From NCBI RefSeq assembly GCF_040954645.1, contig NC_092808.1, forward strand, positions 13,507,883 through 13,571,882: a stretch of DNA of 64,000 nt. Reading direction: 5' to 3'. Position numbers and translations under genes: made by a program. Below are positions 1 through 9,846 of the stretch, in pieces. How positions within the stretch are numbered: the stretch's first letter is position 1; every line of letters begins with the position of its first letter. A model generated the notes under the pieces. The model was given only the letters and a program-made list of their open reading frames with translations, did not search any database and was not told the origin of the DNA. The DNA is from Diabrotica undecimpunctata (taxonomy: Eukaryota; Arthropoda; Insecta; Coleoptera; Chrysomelidae).

Positions 1-159
1 TCTTTTCCAGTAGTTTCTGCATCATTGGTATTGTGGTGAAAAAATTATCAAAGTATACGCAATAACCACGATTTTGATAATTCGACGTAAGTTCTAAAAC
101 AACACGTTCTCCTAACATATCGGACGTTTATTCAATGGCTTTTCAATAGTAATACCACT
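1..159 (-). pseudogene. piggyBac-type transposase, distal catalytic part (cut by window edge)
   Basis: Read on the minus strand, about 45 codons run off the window edge and give LGERVVLEL, then GYCVYFDNFFTT, the conserved block of DDE_Tnp_1_7 (piggyBac) transposases around a catalytic Asp. Just before it, in another frame, comes SGITIEKPLNKRP, the usual linker, so there is a frameshift near 125, and there is an in-frame stop at about 130. The protein's preceding part lies at 1075-1404 on the same strand; the 905-bp insertion at 165-1069 separates them. The family cuts and pastes at TTAA sites. This copy is dead because of stops, a frameshift and the insertion. Identification rests on strong recall of the motif order. 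Confidence 0.85.
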
Positions 160-178
160 AGTGATTCAATTTTCGCGA

Positions 179-297
179 TAAGTCTGTCGATTTACTTCTA
201 AACGAAACTGAGTTGCTTGAAAACACCACGAGTCCGTAGGACGAGTGGTGTTTTCTTTAAGAAACTCAGTTGAGTTTAGAAATAAAGACAGACTTAT
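179..297. repeat. Long foldback (inverted repeat), arms about 52 nt
   Basis: The arms begin TAAGTCTGTC and end with its complement, include GAAAACACCAC opposite GTGGTGTTTTC, and close on a small inner hairpin GTCC-GTA-GGAC at 232-242. A few mismatches are present. It sits at the edge of the 905-bp insertion, so it is probably a structural end of that element. Confidence 0.85.
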
Positions 298-458
298 AAG
301 CTAAATTAAATCACGAGTGGTATTTTATTAGACTATTTCATGAATAAAGTGATAGGTCAAAAATTCAGTAGAATGAGAGGAAGGAATTTAATAATAATAC
401 ATTTGATCTAGGTAACCCAAATCTACCCATTTTTTGAATAATTCACAATTAGTCATAA

Positions 459-920
459 TCATGAAATATTTATTATAACTATAAATAATTTGTTATAATT
501 ATTTTTCAACAATTTTCTCTTACTATCACGAGCCGCTCTTGCTTCCTTGAAGGTTATATCTTTGAAGGGATCAATATGTCTCTGATACTCACAGAAATAT
601 TTTTCTTGTACCAATTTTGCAGTAGTGCTCCATATGGTTTTAATAACACTCTCCTTGTAATCACTACCCTCAATTTTTCGCATGTTGAAGGCCCAGTCTT
701 TTAGAATGAATGCTAGTCTTTCGTTGTTATTTTCTGCATCTAATTTGTAGTTGCGATTAACACAGAACATCATAAATTGTCTCCATATATAAGATTTAGA
801 TTTTCTTGTGTTACTCGGTATATTTTCTTCAATGTTTTGGTTTATAACTTCGTTTGAAGTACCACCGAAACGACTCATTTTGACGTATACAGCTACAATA
901 ATTTTTTTGGCAAACGTCAA
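459..920 (-). CDS. Crypton-like tyrosine recombinase, N-terminal domain only (tentative)
   Basis: The 153-aa ORF resembles the SAM-like, DNA-binding N-terminal half of Crypton-family tyrosine recombinases. Residues about 30-45 (ENIPSNTRKSKSYIWRQF) are followed by a helical block and then DPFKDITFKEARAARDSKRK, the block that ends in 'AR...LDAK.K.L' in the family. The catalytic R-H-R-Y half is absent: translation ends soon after this domain. The start could be the first Met or the later MSRFGG, which looks more natural. It lies inside the 905-bp insertion and shares the strand of the piggyBac it interrupts. It may be a truncated Crypton, a domesticated DNA-binding remnant, or an exon. The family call is from memory and moderate. 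Confidence 0.5.
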   Translation of the reverse strand: MTFAKKIIVAVYVKMSRFGGTSNEVINQNIEENIPSNTRKSKSYIWRQFMMFCVNRNYKLDAENNNERLAFILKDWAFNMRKIEGSDYKESVIKTIWSTTAKLVQEKYFCEYQRHIDPFKDITFKEARAARDSKRKLLKNNYNKLFIVIINIS

Positions 921-975
921 ACTTTGCTTTGCGATCGGTATCCATGGTTACGTCATTGAAAACACGAAGCTGATA

Positions 976-1045
976 GACCAATCAGAATTGAAAGACAGTT
1001 GGTGTTTTCGCGATAACACAAGCTGTCTTTGGTTTGTGATTGGTC
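976..1045. repeat. Foldback hairpin
   Basis: GACCAATCA pairs with TGATTGGTC and AAAGACAG with CTGTCTTT, closing on a loop that contains TTTTCGCGATA. The same TTTTCGCGATA word occurs at 170-180 beside the first hairpin, which links the two ends of the 905-bp insertion. Confidence 0.8.
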
Positions 1046-1074
1046 AGATTATGTGAAAATTTTAAGATGAGTGA

Positions 1075-1404
1075 AATAGTCCTTGATATATTTAAAAATT
1101 TAAAAGGTATTTTGTTTTAGCACATGCCAATGCCCACATTTTAAAGCCTCTTTATATTGGTTTCATTGGCATGTACTGTTTTAGTGATGTACACCCTGCG
1201 AAAGCACACATGCTTTCGTCAATAGATAGGTGTCAATATGGCGTAAAAGCATTTTAAAATGTCTCTGAAAGATGGTTTATGAGTGATCTAAGTTTGTAGA
1301 ACCTGTCAAACTCTTTAGTTGTTGGTTGGGGCATATTATCATTATTGTTTAAATGCAATAATCTTAAGACTTCAGGAGCTTTTTTAATGTAAATACTTTA
1401 GTCA
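1075..1404 (-). pseudogene. piggyBac-type transposase, central catalytic part
   Basis: Minus-strand translation gives KAPEVLRLLHLNNND, then FDRFYKLRSLINHLSETF, then LSIDESMCAF (first catalytic Asp block) and YMPMKP followed by RGFKMWALACA, the classic piggyBac DDE core in the right order. Stops interrupt it near 1238, 1222, 1157 and 1098. Upstream coding is lost where a LINE 3' end begins at about 1411. It is the partner of the fragment at 1-159. I see no TTAA-flanked ends, so the element's termini lie elsewhere or are deleted. Confidence 0.88.
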
Positions 1405-1410
1405 CTGCAA

Positions 1411-1680
1411 ATGGCCAAAGAATGCCAAATAATAAACACGATAAAAATAAGAAAGCTACAATATCTGGGACACGTAATGAGGGGACAGCGATATGAACTG
1501 CTAAGGCTGATAATACAGGGAAAGATAAGAGGAGGAAGGAGTATAGGAAGAAGGAGAGTGTTATGGTTGAAGAATTTAAGGCACTGGTTTAAATGCTCTT
1601 CAGAGTAGCAGTAGTGATAATGATGATGATATCCAACCTCCGATCGGGAGATGGCACTTAAAGAAGAAGAAGACATACCA
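1411..1680 (+). pseudogene. RTE-like LINE, 3' end (C-terminus of reverse transcriptase ORF plus tail)
   Basis: The 65-codon ORF has the C-terminal signature shared by many copies here: IKIRKLQYLGHVMRG, then GRRR and a WLKNLRHWF ending. It is followed by GATGATGAT, then GATCGGGAGATGGCACTTAA and a GAAGAAGAAG tail, which marks the 3' end of this LINE family. Everything upstream of the last ~70 residues is missing, as expected from 5' truncation during target-primed reverse transcription. It abuts the piggyBac relic at its 5' side. Confidence 0.8.
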
Positions 1681-1744
1681 GCAAGCATTCAGGGTATGGA
1701 CTGCACCTATAAGGATTGTTTTCACCGATACTCTTATGATAAAA

Positions 1745-2735
1745 TAAGCCGTAATATCTTGTGGTATATATAACTACCAGAGAGTGTTAAAGAGTTAATT
1801 CAGGAATTGTGCGAACCGGTGTACTTGAAAGTGCTTTTTTCATCTGATGCCAAAGAGTCTCGATATAGGATAGATCAAGACTACTTGAAGGCCATTTTAA
1901 AACAGGAATATTTATTTTCTGCAACCATGATGCTACGAATTTTGCTGTATGACACGTTGCGCCGTTTTGTTGAAATATAATTTTCCCTTCCCATCTGGCA
2001 GTTGAATTTTATTAATGGAAGGCAATCATTCTTCTTTTAAGATACTAGTGTATTTTGCAGCGTTGGCAGTGTCATTAATGAAAAGGAGATGCCCAACTCA
2101 TTGAGAGGATATACAGTTGCAGACCATCACAAATGCAGGAAACTTAACCTCTATTTTGAGATAATATTTGTGATATTCTTCCACTGGCATTAGGATCACT
2201 CTACTTCGTGTATCGTCAACACAGACCTTAAAATAGTACCTTAGTTTTGCCAAGTAACAAATCTTTGGATTTCTACTATGACAGGCGTTAAAATTAGGTT
2301 CATCACTCCAAATAACTGAATCCCATTGGCGTTACATCCAGTTGTGGTGCTTTTTTTTTCTATAAAAATCGTTTTTTTTTTCTTATTTCCTTGTAAAAAG
2401 TGATTTTTCCTTTACCTAAGTATTCAAGATGAGATAAATGTTGCTTCTAGAAACTTACCTTGTAGAATCCATATCCCATTTTTTTTATTCTCCTTAAACA
2501 ACTTTCTTTTAAAAACGGTCTACCAACAGCAAGGGCCTATTTTACAGAACATTATCGAGAAGAAACTCCGCGATCTGTTTTAAGAAGTATCCGAAGAGCA
2601 CGCTCAAGCCATTCGGTAATCTTTGAAATCACTAAATATTTCAACAAAAATCTGACATAAAGAGGATATAGAGTATACCATACTATATATCCTGATAGTG
2701 CAGCAAAAGGAGGTAGAACAGTTGTTATCTTTTTC
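1745..2735 (-). pseudogene. Tc1-type transposase, decayed
   Basis: On the minus strand, pieces in several frames line up with a Tc1-family transposase in order. An HTH-like KYLVISKITEWLE lies at about 2590-2635, WDSVIWSDEPNFN (first catalytic Asp) at about 2280-2320, and DTANAAKYTSILKEE at about 2040-2075. DLSYIETLWHQMKKAL at about 1835-1880 carries the last catalytic Glu. The middle catalytic region is eroded. Many stops and frameshifts are present, so this is an old copy. No terminal inverted repeats were recognised. Confidence 0.8.
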
Positions 2736-2744
2736 TTTTGTGTC

Positions 2745-3245
2745 CTATTCATTTCGAATATTGGCGATCATTCTGGCTATAATTATTTCATTAACTGATG
2801 CTTTAAATTGATTAGTTGTTGTTGTGGAGAACCATTTCCTCAGGTTTTTAACCATGATATTCTTCTTCTCCCAATTCCTCGCTTTCCGAATAGTTTGCCT
2901 TGAAGGATTATTTTCAGTAATCTGTATTTAGTGCCGTTTCTCATGATGTGCCCGAGTTATTCTAACTTTCTCCTTTTAATCGTATATATCATTTCTCTTT
3001 CTTTCTTTATCTCGTCCGTCCATGATATCCTCAGGATTCTTCGGTATAGCCATATCTTGAATGCTTCAAGTTTTTTCTCCATTGCTTCAGTGGGTGTCCG
3101 GTATTCAACTTCGTAGTACAATATCGAGAAGATATAACATCGTAGGAGCCTTACTTTTATCTCCAGATTAAGGCTGTGGCTTTTCAAGAGTTTGGCCATA
3201 TTATTGAATGCACTCCTAGCCTTCTCTATTCGACATTTTACTTCT
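2745..3245 (-). pseudogene. RTE-like LINE, C-terminal third of reverse transcriptase ORF
   Basis: Translation on the minus strand gives CRIEKARSAFNNMAKLL, EIKVRLLRCYIFSILYYEVE, then LYRRILRISWTDEI and the ending GRRRISWLK: the connection/thumb and C-terminal region typical of this family. About 80 codons are open; later stops follow. It ends near the word IANIR that closes other copies, immediately before the Tc1 relic. It is 5' truncated at about 3245. Confidence 0.82.
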
Positions 3246-3347
3246 TGTTAGTAAACAGAACAGTTATAATAAAGTTAAACCAAGAAGACTAAATTGGATA
3301 AATTAAGAAAAAAGTGTCTTGAAGAGTTTACTACTAAAGGATTATTA

Positions 3348-3406
3348 TTATTAATACCAATGACATGAGATTTGACCTTAATCTTATGTTATTGGTGTTA
3401 ATAATG
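3348..3406. repeat. Hairpin, arms about 22 nt
   Basis: ATTATTAATACCAATGACAT is mirrored by ATGTTATTGGTGTTAATAAT with few mismatches around a short loop. It has no neighbouring coding sequence. Confidence 0.75.
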
Positions 3407-3675
3407 TTGACTGAGTGAGAATAATGTTAATATAGAAAATCAGAGACTTATCATATATAATTAACTACATAAACGCTGAAAGATCAGAATTTCATCTCAA
3501 CCGGAGAATACAACACCTCTCAGAATTTTCACCTTAAAAAAAAATGGCTATTTGCCTTCAAGATCGTGACCAGCCGACCAAATACGTCAACTGTCAAATT
3601 GGTATTCTCAGCTCCAATTTATACACATTAAATCTAATTACTTTTTTATTTAAATTTTTTTTGGGAACGATATCC

Positions 3676-3752
3676 ATAAAATGTAATTCTCGTGACAATC
3701 AATGTGGTGTAATTCCATATAAAATATTATTTAACTCAAACATGTCACAAAA
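3676..3752 (+). repeat. Dispersed unclassified repeat, copy 1
   Basis: About 75 bp resembles 58247-58325 in the same orientation. Shared words include AAAATGTAATTCTC, ACAATCA, TCATATAAAATA (here CCATATAAAATA) and AAACATGTCA. No coding or terminal signature identifies the family. Confidence 0.6.
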
Positions 3753-4842
3753 AAACACTTTCATAACCTCACTGAAATTTCTTTAAGACATAATTCTGAC
3801 TGATATACAATAAGTTTAATATTATATCAAGATTCTGAAATTCGTGCAATTATTTGTATACTTTAATTTCCCATAAATTAAATACAATGAAGAAGAAATT
3901 TCAATTTTTGTCTGAAATTTCCATAATCGGTTTACTTTAGAATTATTTTGTACCGTATATCTTTGGTGTATGATAGTAAATATCAAGCCGCATATTGTAG
4001 ACTTGCATTCGTCAATAAATGATACCGTTTATAGTATCTGGTAAAACGCCTCATAAAAAGCCCTGTCTAAGGCAAAGACGCGTCGGTCATAAAAAAGTTA
4101 TGACCACCACCGTCTACCGAGAAAAGGTGATGAATCGTATAAAGACCCCTAGTTAGGGAATTTTCGCAGTAAAATCCGTGATACGACGTCGTTAAAGGTA
4201 AGTTTTCCCTACAGAAAAGTGGCGGTGCATTTTGGGGTTGCACACATAAACTCTTGTTAGCGCACTGGGATATAAATTAGTCATCAAGAAGAATATAGCA
4301 TTAGCCGGTAGATTTACACTGATGATACGACGTGTTCTAAGAATGTAATTAACTCCATTGAACAAAAAGTATAATTTGTATCCATTTCATTTGAAAATTT
4401 ACGGTATATTCTAAAAGCCCTCTCCCATTTTTCCAAACTTCCTTGTGGTCACAATTTTCTTTTTCGATTACTCTTTTTTGTCACAGTTTCTTTTGTCTAT
4501 ATTCTCTCTTTCGTGTTAAACATACTTATTCAAACATACTAATTTCGTTTGGGTTTAAGCTGACTTTTATAAATAAATGAGTCGCTCATCTAAATGGCCT
4601 AAGTGTAAAATTAATGTTTTGAGATATCGGCAACTAAAGAAATGAGCTAAAAATGAAACCAGTTTTTTTTATTAACCAATATTATTCTATTCACTTACAC
4701 AAACATTCCTGGAACCTTATACATTATATGAATGAGCAAAATATTACCAAACAAATTTTTTCTTATACAAAAAAAGTCAGTTGGGCCACTATGTCAAATA
4801 TTAAGCTTGTACGAAAAAACATAAAACTTTCACTTGGGTCAC

Positions 4843-7090
4843 CTATTCATCTGTTTCTGATCCAATATCATTATCTATTGCCTCCACATTTGTCTTCAAG
4901 TTTGTGTAGAATTCATGATAGACCGGCGGAATGTAAGAAAGAAGACTCTGAAAGTCTTTATATTTAAGTTGCTCTATGCATCTTCCAGCAGGATAGAGGA
5001 TGTTTAAGTAGAAGTCTTCTCTTTGTATCTGAAAGACGTCTGTTCTTTTTTTTGAGACGTCAACATAATTAAATAATACACTATCGTTATTAGAATATTT
5101 AAAATAAATTTTGAAGGGTTCTTCTACTTTGAATATTAGCCACTGTATTTTAAGCCATTCTACTTTTATATCTTGCTTCCCTTTTTTACAGTTTGTAAGT
5201 AACTTCTATGTTACTTGTGAACTTATGTGGTACTTATGAACCTAGCGCTAACGGACATAGACGAGGGAATACTTATAAACGGAGAACGATTGAACAACAT
5301 AAGATACGCTGATGATACTGTCATTTTTACAGATAGTCTTAAAGGTCTGCAGACACTTGTCTCCAGGGTGGCAGAAGTAAGTAGCAGGTTTGGGCTTGAT
5401 TTTAACATCAAAAAACCAAATACATGGTTATAAGCAAAAATAGGATACCACCTGGTCAAATATTAGTTAACCAACAACCTATAACATAAATCACCAACTT
5501 TTGTTATCTGGGTGCAAACTTAAATGAACAGTGGAACCAATCGACGGAAATTAAGATAAGGATCGAGAAGGCAAGATCAGCTTTCGTCAAAATGAAAAAA
5601 ATCTTTAACAGCCACGATATAAAATTGGAAATAAAAGTTCGTTTACTAAAATTCTACGTATTCTCCGTTCTTTTATATGGCGTGGAGTCATGGACCTTAT
5701 CACTGAAGCATCACTGAAGAGACTCGAAGCATTTGAGATGTGTTGCTATAGACGCATGTTGAGGATTTCTTGGATAGACAGAGTTACCAACGAAGAAGTA
5801 CTACATAGAATGGGTAAAGAGCGCGAACTAGTCATAACTATAAAACGTCGCAAACTAGAATACCTGGGCCATATAATGCGCAATGAACAACGATACAACC
5901 TACATCGGACCATACTTCAAGGTAAAGTGCATGGAAAAAGAGGTCCAGGACGAAGAAGAATATCCTGGCTGCATAACCTGCGAAAATTGTTTAACTTAAC
6001 CACTACCGTAACTTCTCTAGTTTTTCAGTAGGTACACTTAAAATTTTCAGAGGTCGTTTTAAATACCTGAAATTTATTATTCTTTTTGGAACTGGAAATA
6101 ACTTTCACCCAATCGTCTGACAAAAAAATGTCATAAAATATCGTTTTGGTTTTTCAAACACTCCAAAGTCTTTGTCACATGGCAAATAGGAATGACCAAA
6201 AACTAGAAACTTGTGATGTTGACTGTGCGATTGAAAGTATTGGAGACAGTCATGTCTCTACAAATAGATATCAGTTTAATATTTCGATTCTGACCTCCGC
6301 ATTGATCGCTGTATAAGATCAAAACCAGTGTATTAATATACGTTTTTACGTAGTGAGGCTATGCCGTTATGCCATACATACATGTGTATCTGACCTGTCG
6401 TTAGATTGTGGTGCCAAAACAATACGTCCACAGCTGTCTCTTGTAATAAGCCACTCCCGTAGAAATACTAGGAGTAGCTAAAGTTTTCATCAAATTAAAT
6501 GTAATTACGGTTGTGGTATCTTTATCCTTAGCTGCATCTTCCTTCATTCCACTTCGAGCTGCTTCTGCCTTTCGTAGGTGTAACTCTTTTTCTGTTTCCA
6601 TTCTGCTTTTTTCTACACCTACAAAGCTTTTATTTTCGTGTCACATCGTTTGTAAGTGTCAGTAAGAGGATAACGGAAATAAAGATTAAAATCTTCATTA
6701 AATATTTTCGAAAATAGAAAATACTAATTTGGATACCTTCACTTTTGGTTAATCACTTTGCACATACAAATCAAAAAGTTTTGAGATATTTAAATCAGGT
6801 GACAGATACTCTCGATTAGGATTTTGGTTGTGGCAATAGTGGGATGTATATTTGGCAAATTGTTAATAAAATCTTTTATATTTTGAATATCCGTTTCCTC
6901 GTTTTATTCTTAAGGGGGTGTTTGTCTTTTTTATCCAGTCGCGGAGTGATTATTTCGCCACCTCTTGATTTGTTTATTAAAGCTCTGGTGAGCCTTCCAT
7001 CTGAAACTTGTAGAGCCGTTTTTGAAAAATGATTTGCTTACCATATTACCTGATTCTTTCGGTAATGTATAAATTCGTGTTTTAGAACGT
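4843..7090 (-). pseudogene. DUF7869-type insect multicopy protein, pseudogene split by a LINE
   Basis: Minus-strand pieces follow the order of a protein family labelled DUF7869 in insect genome annotations (label recalled). LQVSDGRLTRAL lies at about 6995-7030, NREYLSPDLNI near 6800, ELHLRKAEAARSGMKED at 6530-6600, STGVAYYKRQLWTYCFG near 6410-6460, YSDQCGGQNRNIKL near 6260-6310, and KVEWLKIQW at about 5130-5160. The last part, 5050 down to the stop at 4843, contains YKDFQSLLSYIPPVYHEFY and is fully open. The LINE at 5208-6007 interrupts it, and stops occur in the 6080-7090 part. The molecular function is unknown to me. Its multicopy, broken nature (second copy at 29935-30735) suggests a mobile or retrocopied family. 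Confidence 0.65.
5208..6007 (+). mobile_element. 5'-truncated RTE-like LINE inserted in the DUF7869-type sequence
   Basis: The 800-bp copy begins within the reverse transcriptase palm: residues LNNIRYADDTVIF carry the YADD catalytic motif at about 5296-5330. After a frameshift near 5425 it continues through YLGANLNEQWNQSTEIK and RIEKARSAFVKMKK, and then, after another shift near 5690, to the ending RRRISWLHNLRKLFN. GTAACTTCT occurs at 5199-5207 and again at 6008-6016, a good 9-bp target-site duplication. The strand is opposite to the host pseudogene. It has no endonuclease and no GAA tail. Confidence 0.85.
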
Positions 7091-8315
7091 TTATTATGAT
7101 TTTTAGCTGCTGTATGTCGTCATTTATTAACAACATTTACTTATATATTAATGAAAGCAGTCTGTTAATTAAAATCAGATAAGTTATAGAAACTGTCAAA
7201 AACATTTTTTCTTTCTTCAAGAGATAACAATAAATGACACTTTCGTGGACAGCTACAAACTCCATGAAAAAATTGTTTCTCAGAAACAATTCTACCACGA
7301 GAATTGAAATATGATTTTCCTGACGTTTTAACCTATCTTTAAAAACTAACCTAAAAATTTAGTAGTAATTTAGATTAATTTATCAAGCTGTTTGCTTTGC
7401 AAGTTTTAGAAGGCACAGTGGTAAAAATTTCAATTCGGTTTCGCCAGGTAGAAATCGTATGATTTCTCTTTTTGTTGTTTGTTTTTAGATGGCGTAGTTA
7501 CGTCCGTAAATAGTTACTAGCGGACCAACTCGACATCGAGTTTTTTAAATGAAATTTTTATTTTGCGAGAAAAATTAAGAGATCAATACAAACAATATAA
7601 GCAAAAATATACATAACATTCATCGATAATAATGCAAGTAAAAAGTGTATTAAATATCACGAAATATTTCGTCGAAAACAATGTTTTTTGTTACAATGTC
7701 TCCATTTTCTGAAAACTTTTGCTTGGCACCGGGAGTTATGTAAACTTTTACGCCATCAAATGAGCGGGATTATTTTCTCTATTTTATATTTTATATTAGA
7801 ATGATAAAAACTTATCCATTAATCATATTTAATACTATATTTTAATAAGTACTTTATTTATAAAAACGAAACCGGAAGTCGACCTCAAAACCGGAATGCA
7901 ATTTTTAGTTCATCAAATGTTGACATGGATATCATGTAGCAGTTAATTTTGCATGCTGATCACGAATCCGGTGTCAGATTTGCTCTATCTTGACGTTTTA
8001 TGCCCGTTTCGGGCCACTTCCGGTGTCGGATCGCAACCGGAAGTACATATTTAGATTCGTCTCGACGAGACCTTTCGATCCATATATACATTGTGGGGTC
8101 TAAAACTTAAAGTAAATTTCAACTCCGGTCATCTCAAAACCGGAAGTGAATTTTTGTACCAAAAGTATATCTTGACAATCTCATACGTAATACTAATAAT
8201 ATTCCGAAAAAATATTTTAATTATCTAATATGGTTTTTGAAAGTGGTGGACAAGAAAAGGGCTTAGCGTTTTAGTATATAAGATTTTGATAACTATTGGT
8301 CTACGATGGGATATA
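7091..8315. other. No gene recognised; contains CCGGAAGT-rich repeats
   Basis: 7091-7860 is AT-rich with nothing I can name. From 7860 to 8160 there are repeated CCGGAAGT words (separate entry). No ORF of interest. Confidence 0.5.
7865..8160. repeat. Degenerate repeats built on CCGGAAGT
   Basis: CCGGAA(GT) or its complement occurs at about 7869, 7890, 8017, 8036 and 8144. Two stretches (7875-7945 and 8125-8195) share the order CTCAAAACCGGAA..., AATTTTT, a CAAA word and TTGACA, so they look like diverged copies of one unit about 250 bp apart. The word equals an ETS-factor site, but its repetition suggests a repeat family rather than regulation. Confidence 0.55.
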
Positions 8316-8416
8316 TTTTGTTTCGATTCAGAGCAGTGGCTCTACTGCTGTGAGGAGACCTAAAGAGGTCGAAATACGTATAAGCGGCTTGCCGCTGCTC
8401 TGTATCGAAACAAAAA
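8316..8416 (+). ncRNA. Foldback element with hammerhead-ribozyme-like layout (degenerate)
   Basis: Arms 8316-8340 and 8392-8416 pair with about two mismatches. Inside them lie CTGTGAG (8348-8354), a 4-bp stem GACC/GGTC (8357-8360, 8367-8370), GAAA (8371-8374), the palindrome TACGTA (8375-8380), then TA. This is the order of a type I hammerhead with a long stem I and a short, dimer-forming stem III. The core would need CTGANGA; here one base appears to be missing (CTG-TGA), so cleavage activity is doubtful. It could equally be a MITE whose hairpin resembles a ribozyme by chance. Confidence 0.4.
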
Positions 8417-8491
8417 TCTAATACCTTTATTATGTATTAATTTGTTCTTTCTCTATAAGAACAGATTTTCTGTGCTTTTGTTTGCTCCATA

Positions 8492-9290
8492 CATTCTTCT
8501 TCTTCAAGTGCCATCTCCGCGGCGGAGGTCGGCAATCATCATAGCTATTCGGACTTTTGAGACGACTGCTCTGAAGAGTTCATTTGATGTACATCCGTAC
8601 CACTCTCTCCGGGGGCGGAGCTATGATATTCTACGCCTCCCTATGCTTCTCTTTCCTTGGATCTTTCCCTGCATAATCAGCTGGAGCAAGGTGTATTTCT
8701 CTCCACGTGTAATATGTCCGAGATATTCCAATTTTATGGTTTTAATTGTATTTATAATTTCTATTTCCTTATTCATCCTTCTCAGAACCTCTTTGTTTGT
8801 GACGTAGTCTGTCCACGATATTTTCAGAATCCTTCTATACACCCACAGCTCGAATGATTACAGTTTTTTCATTGATGTCGCATTCAAGGTCCAAGATTCC
8901 ATTCCATAAAACAAAGTTGAAAAAACATAGCACCTCTCCAACCTAACTCTTAGTTCCCATTTTAAATCCCCTGTACATAGCACTCTTCTTATTTTGTTGA
9001 AATTTGCTCTAGCCTTTTCTATTCTGATTTTGATCTCCTGAATGTAATCATTTGTGGAGTTAATCACTGTTGCCAGATATGCATATTTGTCCACTTGTTC
9101 GACGTTGGTTCCGTTTATTAGAAGATTTTCGTTATTTCTTTGAGTTTTCGATATTCTCATTTTCTTCTTTTTGACGTTCATTATTAGACCGTACTCTTTT
9201 CCATTTTCTGCTATTCTGGTCACCAGTCTCTGAAGATCTTCAATATTTTCGGCTAAGAGCACAGCTCCATGCATACATTAGTACTATCTC
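8492..9290 (-). pseudogene. RTE-like LINE, 3' half of reverse transcriptase ORF with tail
   Basis: From 9274 down to 8858 the ORF is open: ENIEDLQRLVTRIAENGKEY, NVEQVDKYAYLATVINS, IRIEKARANFNKI, and YVFSTLFYGMESWTLNA. One stop later it continues as LWVYRRILKISWTDYVTNK and ends in GRRRIS. The 3' end, read on the minus strand, finishes with GGAGATGGCACTTGAAGAAG, matching the tail at 1640-1675. It is truncated just after the YADD region. Divergence is modest. Confidence 0.85.
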
Positions 9291-9299
9291 CTCTGACAT

Positions 9300-9846
9300 A
9301 TTTTAAATTCTCTATTATTGTCATGGCTTTTTTCAGTAAATATGTATTTACTACACTAACATATGAGTAACTACCCAGTTGAATAGTATGCACGTTAATT
9401 ACTAATATCCTTTGGATAACCGGAAATTAATATCTCTTTTAACATCAATTTAATCGATACAATTATCAAACCATAATTCGAAGAACAGTAAAAAAATAAA
9501 ACCTTAGTTAAGACCTTATCAATTGACGCGTTTTATTAATATAGGTAAGATATTCATTTACAACCGGAAATTAACATTTTTTAAAGAAGCCATCAAGAGC
9601 TACCGACAAGACAACAAAACATCGATGAAAGTTGATCAAAACTTTCTTAACTATTTAAGATTGTTAATAAGATACTTAAAGATTGAGATTATTATCTTTA
9701 ATAAAACATTATACCTTATAAGCACTTCACGCAGTGAGGTCTTATACAGGGTGTTGATATATTTCGCCGATAACGATGTACCCTAGAGAAATACCGTTAT
9801 TTTAAAATCATTCTTTTCTTTTACATAAATATGCCATGTCCTCTTT
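9300..9846. other. No gene recognised
   Basis: AT-rich. A short ORF at 9523-9786 has no recognisable motif. TATACAGGGTG at about 9744 looks like a transposon terminus, but no partner was found. Confidence 0.4.

Larger units (their letters stand above)
165..1069. mobile_element. 905-bp insertion within piggyBac, flanked by candidate AGTGA duplication
   Basis: The piggyBac reading stops at about 1075 and resumes at about 159, although in the family these blocks are only some 25 residues apart. AGTGA occurs at both edges (160-164 and 1070-1074), which fits a 5-bp target duplication. The insert has a long hairpin near one end (179-297), another near the other end (976-1045), and a 153-codon Crypton-like ORF on the minus strand between them. 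I see no clear terminal inverted repeat. The 5-bp match is short and could be chance. Confidence 0.6.
3246..4830. other. No recognisable gene; two repeats
   Basis: This AT-rich stretch holds a hairpin (3348-3406) and a unit related to 58247-58325 (near 3676-3752). A short ORF at 3544-3786 and another at 4653-4967 match nothing I know; the second lies partly antisense to the end of the DUF7869-type pseudogene. Nothing else is supportable. Confidence 0.5.

Noticed and set aside
228..256. GAGTCCGTAGGACGA loop resembling the stem II segment of a hammerhead
   Set aside because: Neither CTGANGA before nor GAAA after the stem is present; it is just the tip of a long foldback.
3544..3786. 80-codon plus-strand ORF
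   Set aside because: No motif; low-complexity AT-rich composition; overlaps a dispersed repeat.
4653..4967. 104-codon plus-strand ORF
   Set aside because: Its right part is antisense to the clearly recognisable DUF7869-type C-terminus on the minus strand, and its own product has no motif.
9523..9786. 87-codon plus-strand ORF
   Set aside because: AT-rich chance frame without recognisable similarity.
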